Source of the DNA: Candidatus Altimarinota bacterium
GTDB taxonomy: Bacteria; Patescibacteriota; Gracilibacteria; UBA4473
Length of the DNA stretch: 5,023 bases
Direction of reading: 5' to 3'
NCBI GenBank assembly: GCA_905478675.1
Contig: CAJQJI010000044.1
Span: 1-5,023, forward strand
Part shown: positions 1-4,828 of the stretch, one piece after another
Numbering within the stretch: the stretch's first letter is position 1
How the letters are laid out: every line of letters begins with the position of its first letter
Made by a program: the position numbers and the translations under genes
The notes under the pieces: model-generated
What the model was told of the DNA's origin: nothing
Seen by the model: only the letters and a program-made list of their open reading frames with translations
Database searches by the model: none

Positions 1-2238
1 GATCAAATGGCGGTTCATTTACCGTTATCAGCTGATGCTCAAAAAGAAGCACGAGAAATTATTGTTTCAGCTCGAAATCTTTTAAAACCATCAGCGGGTG
101 AGCCAATTGTAACGGCTTCACAAGATATGGTGCTTGGGTGTTACTTCTTGACTAAAATGCTCGAAGGGAAAGAAGGTGAAGGTCGTGGTTTTGCAACAGA
201 AGAATCAGCTATTTTTGCACTTGATACCAAACAAATTCATATTCAAGCGAAAATTAACGTTCGAATGGATGGTGAAATGGTCGAAACTTCGGTTGGTCGA
301 ATTATTTTTAACCAAATTCTTCCAGCGGAAATGCCCTACCAAAATGAAACTTTTGGGAAAAATGGTCTTAAAAACGTACTTTCTCGAGTCTTTACTGATT
401 TTGGAGTTGAAAGAGCCGCGATTCTAGCTGATAAAATTAAAGATCTTGGTTTTAAATATGCGACTATGTCTGGAATTACGGTTTCAGCCTACGATCTTCA
501 TTCTCCAGAAAACAAAAACGAAATTGTGGAAAAAGCGAATGTAATTGTGAATCACATTAATGATCAATATTACTACGGTTTAATTACGGATGAAGAACGG
601 TATAATCACACTATTAAAATTTGGTCACGAATTAAATCAGATATTACGAATGAAATGATCGAAGAATACGATCAAGAAAATGATATCTATTACATGATTG
701 ATTCTGGGGCCCGAGGGAACTGGGGACAAATTACACAAATGGCTGGGATTAAAGGTTTGGTGGCCAGTCCATCTGGGAAAACCATTGAACTCCCAATTAA
801 ATCAAATCTTAAAGAAGGGTTTACCATTCTTGAATACTTCATCGCCACACATGGTGGACGGAAAGGGAAATCAGATACGGCTCTTAAAACCGCTGAAGCG
901 GGGTACTTAACTCGTCGTTTAGTTGATTCTGTACAAGATATTATTGTTCGAGAAGAAGATTGTGGAACGACTACTTTCAAAACTATTACGCGTGAAAATT
1001 CAGACTTCTTAGGGGTACCGTTTGAAGAACGAGTCTACGGTTTAACGGTTGGGAATGATGTTAAAGTAGGTGGTAAAACGGTTTTAAAAAAGAACCAAGT
1101 TATTGCAGATGCTGAAGTTGAACTTATTAAAGAACACCAAGTTAATTCAATCGACACTCACTCAGTGATGTATTGTAAAACTCTTGGTGGGGTGTGTGGA
1201 AAATGTTACGGTCACGATTTAGGAAATCGTCGAGTGGCTGAAATTGGAACACCGGTTGGAATTATTGCGGCTCAATCAATTGGGGAACCAGGGACACAAC
1301 TTACTATGCGGACTTTCCATATGGGAGGAATTGCGACTGAAGGAGCCTCTATTACACAAGGTTTGACGCGAGTTGATGAATTATTTGAAGCTCGTTCACC
1401 AAAAAATCCAGCTATTCTTTCTGAAATTGCCGGAGAAGTTAAAGTGAAAAAAGGAAAAAATGATACAAAAATTATTGTATCAGCGGCTAAAGCGGAAGAA
1501 GATATTCATCATTTAAGTTTGAATATGGAAGCGGCGGTTAAAAAAGGTGATGTGGTTAAAGAAAAACAAATTATCGCTCGTTCAACAGAAGATAAATCAA
1601 ATGTTAAATCTAGATGTGAAGGAACGGTGGTTAAAGTTTCAGCCGATAGTATTACGATTAAACAAGCAGAAGCCTTACAAAAAACGTACACTATTTCACA
1701 CCGAACCATGCTTAAAATTAAGGATGGAGAAACAGCTGAAAAAGGACAAGCCTTAACGGTTGGTCATATTGATCTACGTCAGTTAATGGAACTTACGTCA
1801 GTTGAAAAAGTTCAAGAATACATTCTGTACGAAGTTCAGTACATCTACAGCTCACAAGGGCAACATATTAATGAGAAACATATTGAAATCATTTCTAAAC
1901 AAATGGCTTCTAAAGTTCGAATTTTAGATGGCGGCGATTCAGAATATCTACCCGGTGAAATTAAAGATGTGATTGAAGTGGATAGAGCGAATGAAGCTTT
2001 AAGTAAAGATAAAAAGAAAGAAGCGAGTTACGAACGTCTATTACTCGGTTTAACTCGTATCTCTCTTTGGACTGATTCATGGCTTTCTGCGGCTTCATTC
2101 CAAGAAACTATTCGAGTCCTTGTGGAAGCCTCTACAACCCGAAAGATAGATACACTTGACGGTCTGAAAGAAAACGTTATCATCGGCCGGCTGATCCCTG
2201 CTGGGAAACATTATAAACCCTCTTCTAAAGAGGCTTAA
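1..2238 (+). CDS. rpoC: RNA polymerase beta' subunit, C-terminal part (5' end outside window)
   Basis: This is the catalytic subunit of DNA-dependent RNA polymerase. The reading frame is open from base 1, so the Met at base 7 is internal. The first codon is the last Asp of the Mg-binding NADFDGD motif, followed by QMAVH. Counting from that Met (743 residues), the bridge helix lies at about 229-257 (YMIDSGARGNWGQ). The zinc-site cysteines are C319, C390, C397 and C400, and the trigger loop is at about 420-450 (AAQSIGEPGTQLTMRTFH). The conserved C-terminus at about 692-732 contains LSAASFQET and GLKENVIIGRLIPAG. The trigger loop runs straight into ITQGLTRVDELFEAR, so the roughly 190-residue insertion of Proteobacteria is absent. 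The bridge helix carries unusual residues (NWGQITQMAGIKGLV). Arg is mostly CGA. rpsL follows 13 nt after the TAA stop, as in the classical rpoBC-str arrangement. Confidence 0.98.
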   Translation, partial: DQMAVHLPLSADAQKEAREIIVSARNLLKPSAGEPIVTASQDMVLGCYFLTKMLEGKEGEGRGFATEESAIFALDTKQIHIQAKINVRMDGEMVETSVGRIIFNQILPAEMPYQNETFGKNGLKNVLSRVFTDFGVERAAILADKIKDLGFKYATMSGITVSAYDLHSPENKNEIVEKANVIVNHINDQYYYGLITDEERYNHTIKIWSRIKSDITNEMIEEYDQENDIYYMIDSGARGNWGQITQMAGIKGLVASPSGKTIELPIKSNLKEGFTILEYFIATHGGRKGKSDTALKTAEAGYLTRRLVDSVQDIIVREEDCGTTTFKTITRENSDFLGVPFEERVYGLTVGNDVKVGGKTVLKKNQVIADAEVELIKEHQVNSIDTHSVMYCKTLGGVCGKCYGHDLGNRRVAEIGTPVGIIAAQSIGEPGTQLTMRTFHMGGIATEGASITQGLTRVDELFEARSPKNPAILSEIAGEVKVKKGKNDTKIIVSAAKAEEDIHHLSLNMEAAVKKGDVVKEKQIIARSTEDKSNVKSRCEGTVVKVSADSITIKQAEALQKTYTISHRTMLKIKDGETAEKGQALTVGHIDLRQLMELTSVEKVQEYILYEVQYIYSSQGQHINEKHIEIISKQMASKVRILDGGDSEYLPGEIKDVIEVDRANEALSKDKKKEASYERLLLGLTRISLWTDSWLSAASFQETIRVLVEASTTRKIDTLDGLKENVIIGRLIPAGKHYKPSSKEA

Positions 2239-2251
2239 ACCCTAAAAACTT

Positions 2252-2665
2252 ATGCCAACTATTAACCAGTTAGTTCGAAAACCTCGTAAGGATAAAATCC
2301 GGAAATCTAAATCTCCGGCCTTACAATCTACCTTTAATTCATTGAAAAACAAAGTGGTAGAACTACCAGCCCCTCAAAAACGAGGTGTTTGTGTAAAAGT
2401 TACTACTACCACACCGAAAAAGCCGAATTCGGCTTTACGTAAAATTGCTCGAGTTCGTTTAACTAACGGCTATGAAGTAAATGCGTACATCATGGGTGAA
2501 GGCCACAACTTGCAAGAGCATTCAGTGGTTATGATCCGTGGAGGACGAGTAAAAGATTTGGTTGGGGTTCGTTACCACGTAGTGCGTGGAACACTTGATA
2601 CTCAAGGGGTTGAGAGTCGAAAACAAGGACGATCTCGATACGGATCAAAGAAACCTAAAAGCTAG
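2252..2665 (+). CDS. rpsL: 30S ribosomal protein S12
   Basis: S12 sits at the decoding centre of the small subunit and controls accuracy of tRNA selection. The 137-residue protein is complete and matches the family from MPTINQLVRK to a GSKKPKS end. It has about 13 more residues than E. coli S12 near positions 27-40, the same place where Firmicutes S12 has an insertion. The streptomycin-site motif TPKKPNSAL is present, with K56 equivalent to E. coli K43. GHNLQEHSV and the loop RGGRVKDL follow, and D102 corresponds to the RimO methylthiolation Asp. Residue 104 is Val, where nearly all bacteria have Pro (E. coli P91). The start has no Shine-Dalgarno at normal distance; AAAGAGG lies 18 nt upstream, too far. 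Expression is probably by read-through from rpoC. It ends in TAG. Confidence 0.98.
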   Translation: MPTINQLVRKPRKDKIRKSKSPALQSTFNSLKNKVVELPAPQKRGVCVKVTTTTPKKPNSALRKIARVRLTNGYEVNAYIMGEGHNLQEHSVVMIRGGRVKDLVGVRYHVVRGTLDTQGVESRKQGRSRYGSKKPKS

Positions 2666-2675
2666 TTAAAATTCT

Positions 2676-2708
2676 GGGAGTAAGGTTTAGGCCTTACTCC
2701 CTTTTTTT
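2676..2708 (+). terminator. Intrinsic terminator-like hairpin between rpsL and rpsG
   Basis: A perfect 10-bp stem (GGGAGTAAGG at 2676-2685 with CCTTACTCCC at 2692-2701) has a 6-nt loop and is followed directly by seven T (2702-2708). It begins 10 nt after the rpsL stop and its T-run ends 26 nt before the rpsG ATG. The shape is that of a Rho-independent terminator. It may be partial, or a regulatory element: in E. coli, S7 binds the rpsL-rpsG intercistronic mRNA to repress its own synthesis. The sequence alone cannot separate these roles. Confidence 0.85.
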
Positions 2709-2724
2709 ATATTTTATTTATTAA
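2708..2724 (+). promoter_or_regulatory. Possible weak promoter for rpsG
   Basis: The 26 nt between the T-run of the preceding hairpin and the rpsG start are almost pure A/T and hold -10-like strings: TATATT at 2708-2713 and TATTAA at 2719-2724. No convincing -35 exists, since that position falls inside the hairpin. If one of these is used, the rpsG mRNA would have a very short leader. It is listed because rpsG needs either this or read-through. Confidence 0.2.
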
Positions 2725-2734
2725 TTGTTGAACA

Positions 2735-3268
2735 ATGACCAACAAAAAAGCAGCGCCAAAGAGCAAAGCAGCGCCTGAAAAAAGCAACGCTCCAGCAGCC
2801 GAGAAAGCGGCTAAACCACGTAAAAAATACGTAAATCAATTTTCTTTTGGAGACCCTCTTCAAGATAAATTTGTGAACTGTGTTATGAAAAACGGTAAAA
2901 AAACAGTAGCCGTTAAAATTTTAAAAGACACGTTTGCAGAAATGCATCGTCGTGGACAAGATGATCCACTAAAATGTTTTGAATTAGCGCTTAAAAACGC
3001 AACTCCAGCGATGGAAGTAAAAGCCAAACGTATTGGGGGAGCGGTGTACCAAATTCCAATGGAAGTAACTGAAAAACGACAGCAATCACTTTGTATTCGT
3101 TGGGTTCTTGAAGGCGCTCGTAAGAAAAAAGGACAACCAATGTTCAAACGTCTTGCGGCTGAACTTCTAGACGCTTCAAACGAAACCGGTTTTGCTTATG
3201 GTAAGAAAGAAGATGTTCACCGAATGGCTCAAGCTAATAAAGCTTTTGCTCACTTGGCTCGTTACTAA
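2735..3268 (+). CDS. rpsG: 30S ribosomal protein S7 with N-terminal extension
   Basis: S7 nucleates assembly of the 30S head by binding the 3' domain of 16S rRNA, and it lines the E site. The 177-residue protein is longer than the usual ~156. Residues 1-30 form a low-complexity Lys/Ala/Pro tail replacing the short basic start of typical S7. The S7 fold begins near YVNQFSFGDPLQDKFVN (32-48). MEVKAKRIGGAVYQIPMEV (93-111, the rRNA-binding beta-hairpin region), IRWVLEGAR (121-129) and the C-terminal KKEDVHRMAQANKAFAH (157-173) are all clear. There is no internal Met between the extension and the fold, so the start at 2735 is the only ATG that gives an intact protein. No Shine-Dalgarno is visible (TTGTTGAACA precedes ATG). 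fusA and tuf, the usual next genes, are absent; a terminator follows. Confidence 0.97.
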   Translation: MTNKKAAPKSKAAPEKSNAPAAEKAAKPRKKYVNQFSFGDPLQDKFVNCVMKNGKKTVAVKILKDTFAEMHRRGQDDPLKCFELALKNATPAMEVKAKRIGGAVYQIPMEVTEKRQQSLCIRWVLEGARKKKGQPMFKRLAAELLDASNETGFAYGKKEDVHRMAQANKAFAHLARY

Positions 3269-3302
3269 GTGATTGGGAATTATCAATTTCAAATTAAGAA
3301 TT

Positions 3303-3328
3303 AAACCCGCGAAAGCGGGTTTTTTTTT
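3303..3328 (+). terminator. Rho-independent terminator after rpsG
   Basis: The stem AAACCCGC/GCGGGTTT closes a GAAA (GNRA) tetraloop at 3311-3314 and runs into a T-tract at 3320-3328. It starts 34 nt after the rpsG stop, ends the str transcript and separates it from the following small gene. Confidence 0.95.
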
Positions 3329-3376
3329 ATTTCCAGAAAGATTTAAGAAACTAAATTAAAAAAACATTAAAAAGGT

Positions 3377-3407
3377 TTCTCGTAAGACTTAGATTTTTGT
3401 ATATTAT
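3377..3407 (+). promoter_or_regulatory. Possible promoter for the SSB-tip protein gene
   Basis: TATATT at 3400-3405 (overlapping TATTAT at 3402-3407) resembles a -10 box. A poor -35 candidate, TTCTCG, lies at 3377-3382 with 17-nt spacing. It is between the rpsG terminator and the next ATG at 3435, where a promoter is required. Transcription would start near 3412-3414 and give a leader of about 20 nt without Shine-Dalgarno. Confidence 0.4.
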
Positions 3408-3434
3408 GAATCCTGAAATAACCCAAAATATCCC

Positions 3435-3737
3435 ATGTCAGAAGAAAAAATTTATGTTGGAAACGGAAAAAAAATTACGACTCAGTACGGTGATTTAATG
3501 AAATTAAGTATTACCGCTGAAGATTTAGAAAAAATGCAGGCCAATTTAAGTAATGGATGGATTAATATTAACATTAAAGAACGTCGAGAACCGTCAGCTG
3601 GAGGAATGACGCATTACCTTGAAGTTGATACCTGGAAACCAAATTCAAGCCAAGGTGGTGGGAAGGATGAAGCCCCTAAAGCGGCAAAACCAGCGCCAGC
3701 GCAAGATGACTTGCAACCAGAAGACCTGCCGTTTTAA
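3435..3737 (+). CDS. Small protein with SSB-like acidic C-terminal tip (uncharacterised)
   Basis: I do not recognise the family by name. The 100-residue protein has three visible parts. Residues 1-70 look folded and beta-rich, with spaced aromatics (Y7, Y18, W42, Y61, W67), a basic stretch (IKERREP, 47-53) and the phrase THYLEVDTWKP at 59-69. Residues 71-92 are a Gly/Ala/Pro/Lys/Gln linker. Residues 93-100 end EDLPF, closely resembling the DDIPF-type tip by which bacterial SSB recruits replication and repair proteins. The folded part is shorter than a standard SSB OB domain (about 110 residues) and I cannot see SSB motifs in it. Inference: a small nucleic-acid-binding or SSB-interaction-mimicking protein. 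The gene stands alone between the rpsG terminator and a candidate RNA gene whose promoter overlaps its last codons. There is no Shine-Dalgarno. The protein-coding call is sure, the function is not. Confidence 0.82.
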   Translation: MSEEKIYVGNGKKITTQYGDLMKLSITAEDLEKMQANLSNGWININIKERREPSAGGMTHYLEVDTWKPNSSQGGGKDEAPKAAKPAPAQDDLQPEDLPF

Positions 3738-3738
3738 T
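3711..3738 (+). promoter_or_regulatory. Sigma70-like promoter for the candidate small RNA
   Basis: TTGCAA (3711-3716, 4 of 6 to consensus) and TTTAAT (3733-3738, 5 of 6) are separated by 16 nt. The predicted start is near 3744-3746, inside a GGGG run that forms the 5' arm of a closing helix with the 3' end of the proposed RNA. The promoter overlaps the last eight codons and stop of the upstream gene. It matches consensus better than any other intergenic candidate in the window. Confidence 0.5.
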
Positions 3739-3742
3739 CTAA

Positions 3743-3873
3743 GGGGCGGACATTTCCTCGGTACGTCTTTTCGACCGGAATTAAATGCGTAGTTAATAAT
3801 AGAGTGGAGAAATCTTCGAGCCTGTAGCTATTAAACATAGAAACAAGAAGGAAGGTCTCTCCGCTCTTTTTTT
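3743..3873 (+). ncRNA. Candidate structured small RNA, about 130 nt, unclassified
   Basis: The stretch lies between convergent genes, has no plausible coding frame, begins at a predicted transcription start and ends in T7 (3867-3873). Its ends pair: AAGGGGCGGA (3741-3750) with TCCGCTCTTT (3860-3869), 10 bp with two G-U. Inside is a hairpin of TTCC/GGAA, GGT/ACC and CG/CG steps (3754-3780, loop TCTTTT). Competing with the end pairing is a 9-bp stem, GAGTGGAGA (3802-3810) with TCTCCGCTC (3858-3866), next to the T-run. I checked for signatures of tRNA, tmRNA (T-arm, tag frame), SRP RNA, 5S rRNA and RNase P and found none. 6S RNA cannot be excluded, because that family is defined by shape, but the length is short. 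It could also be an elaborate 3' UTR of the upstream gene. Confidence 0.5.
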
Positions 3874-3904
3874 GCCTGTTTTAGATCTTTCGGTCGAGAA
3901 GACG
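3764..3904 (+). repeat. 17-bp inverted repeat spanning the RNA 3' part and T-run
   Basis: CGTCTTTTCGACCGGAA (3764-3780) pairs with TTTCGGTCGAGAAGACG (3888-3904) along all 17 positions, two of them G-U. The arms enclose 107 nt, including the complete terminator-like stem. The left arm overlaps the local hairpin at 3754-3780, so both cannot form at once. The right arm ends 15 nt from the stop of the convergent transporter gene. There is no obvious target-site duplication, so a small transposable element is not supported. Confidence 0.7.
3802..3873 (+). terminator. Long-looped terminator of the candidate RNA
   Basis: A 9-bp stem (GAGTGGAGA with TCTCCGCTC, one G-U) stands directly before seven T. 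The 47-nt loop is long for an intrinsic terminator, but it contains inner pairings that would shorten it: CTAT/ATAG at 3828-3840, and GAGCCT (3818-3823) with AGGtCTC (3853-3859), which competes. It would stop plus-strand transcription before it runs antisense into the transporter gene. Confidence 0.55.
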
Positions 3905-3919
3905 GAAACAATAAAGTGA

Positions 3920-4828
3920 TTAGTTTTGTTGTGCCCGCTTCGCCCTACGGGTAAAAAACCAACAAAGCCCTATAAGCATGATGAGAGCCCCGATAATTTT
4001 TTGAAGACTAAAGGGTTCGTCTAAGACTATAAAACTGCTTAGAAGGACAATTATAGGGACGCCTAACATAAGAAAACTTAAATGTGACATCGGTAAAAAC
4101 TCGTGCGCTTTGATGTAAGAGGCTCGACCAACAAATAAACCAAAAAATTGAGCAAACCCAACGGCTATTAAGGCGCTTAATTCGATTGAGGTTTCAAACA
4201 GACCTAAAGCGAGGCTTATGGCCAGTGAAACCAGGACCATCGCCCAACCGCGCCAAAAGGCTAAAGCCAAGGCATTAAAAGGCGTTTTATATTTTTTTAT
4301 AAGTAAGCTTTGTACGGAAATAGAAAGGCCACAGACTAAAAGGCTCAGCACCCCAATAGGGTTCACTTCGCCTTTTAAACTCGAAACAATAGCTAAGCCG
4401 GTAATGGTGATAGCGATGGCTGATAATTGGCGCCAACTAAAGCGTTCGCCTAAAAATAAAGCGCCTAGTAAAAAAGACCAAATAATAACGTTTTGGTCGA
4501 GCAGCGCGACGACTCCGCCACTAATTTGTGACATGCCAAAAAACCAAGTGCCGCCATTAATAACGGTTAAGATTGAAATTATTCCAAAAAAATTTCGATG
4601 TTTTTTTAGCGCTGGTAGTAAGCTTTGACGCTGGTTTTTAAGGGGGAGGTAAAAAACAAGGGAGGCTACTACCATGCCAATTCCCCAGCCCCAAATAGCT
4701 AAACTATAAAAATCAGCGTTCGTTAAATTTAGGCCTAATTTGGTAAACAAGGCCCCAATAGAAAAAGAAAGCATGGCTAAAGTGGCAAGGGCATAGCCTC
4801 GCCACTGGTGGGGCACAAGGTGAATCAT
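3920..4828 (-). CDS. EamA-family (DMT superfamily) membrane transporter
   Basis: This is an inner-membrane permease of 302 residues, the usual size. It shows about ten hydrophobic segments, near residues 10-30, 39-62, 79-98, 103-125, 133-150, 156-175, 184-208, 216-235, 246-268 and 276-293. The two EamA repeats are recognisable by their matching ends: FLGERFSWRQLSAIAITITG (125-144) and LDEPFSLQKIIGALIMLIG (269-287). The C-terminus is basic (RRAKRA), consistent with a cytoplasmic end. Members export or import amino acids, nucleosides, sugars or other metabolites; the substrate cannot be read from sequence. The ATG follows the thrS stop with no gap (TAAATG) and no Shine-Dalgarno is visible, which points to co-transcription and translational coupling. 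No terminator is seen on this strand after the TAA stop. It converges on the candidate RNA. Confidence 0.93.
   Translation of the reverse strand: MIHLVPHQWRGYALATLAMLSFSIGALFTKLGLNLTNADFYSLAIWGWGIGMVVASLVFYLPLKNQRQSLLPALKKHRNFFGIISILTVINGGTWFFGMSQISGGVVALLDQNVIIWSFLLGALFLGERFSWRQLSAIAITITGLAIVSSLKGEVNPIGVLSLLVCGLSISVQSLLIKKYKTPFNALALAFWRGWAMVLVSLAISLALGLFETSIELSALIAVGFAQFFGLFVGRASYIKAHEFLPMSHLSFLMLGVPIIVLLSSFIVLDEPFSLQKIIGALIMLIGLCWFFTRRAKRAQQN

Larger units (their letters stand above)
3738..3919. other. Convergent intergenic region
   Basis: These 182 nt between the SSB-tip protein gene (plus) and the transporter gene (minus) hold the candidate RNA, its terminator and most of the 17-bp inverted repeat. 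Reading the minus strand, I find no hairpin followed by T-run to end the thrS-transporter transcript. The T7 of the plus strand is A7 there, and the imperfect stem pairs become A-C mismatches. Confidence 0.8.

Noticed and set aside
690..980. Open frame of 96 codons on the minus strand inside rpoC.
   Set aside because: It is a shadow of the highly conserved bridge-helix region of rpoC. The same applies to the frames at 176-427, 698-910, 1509-1709, 1547-1756, 2860-3147 and 4218-4628.
3467..3474. Run of eight A near the start of the SSB-tip gene as a slippage site.
   Set aside because: The zero frame already gives a complete protein with a meaningful C-terminus, and the shifted frames end quickly.
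3406..3498. Short alternative frame from ATG at 3406 (about 30 codons) overlapping the SSB-tip gene.
   Set aside because: It overlaps the probable -10 box, has no support for initiation, and does not resemble anything; the frame from 3435 gives the coherent protein.
3741..3762. On the minus strand, GAGGAAATGTCCGCCCC resembles the GAGGAAAGUCC motif of RNase P RNA.
   Set aside because: An RNase P RNA would be some 300 nt or more and extend into the protein gene. No ACAGAA or other conserved blocks are present, and the stems favour the plus strand.
3743..3867. A 7-bp acceptor-like pairing (GGGCGGA with TCCGCTC) suggested tRNA or tmRNA.
   Set aside because: There is no T-arm with TTCRA loop, no CCA or matching 3' end, and no tag reading frame.
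3764..3904. Inverted repeat as MITE or integron attC site.
   Set aside because: There is no target-site duplication, no attC core sites (RYYYAAC/GTTRRRY), no nearby transposase or integrase, and the G-U pattern fits RNA better.
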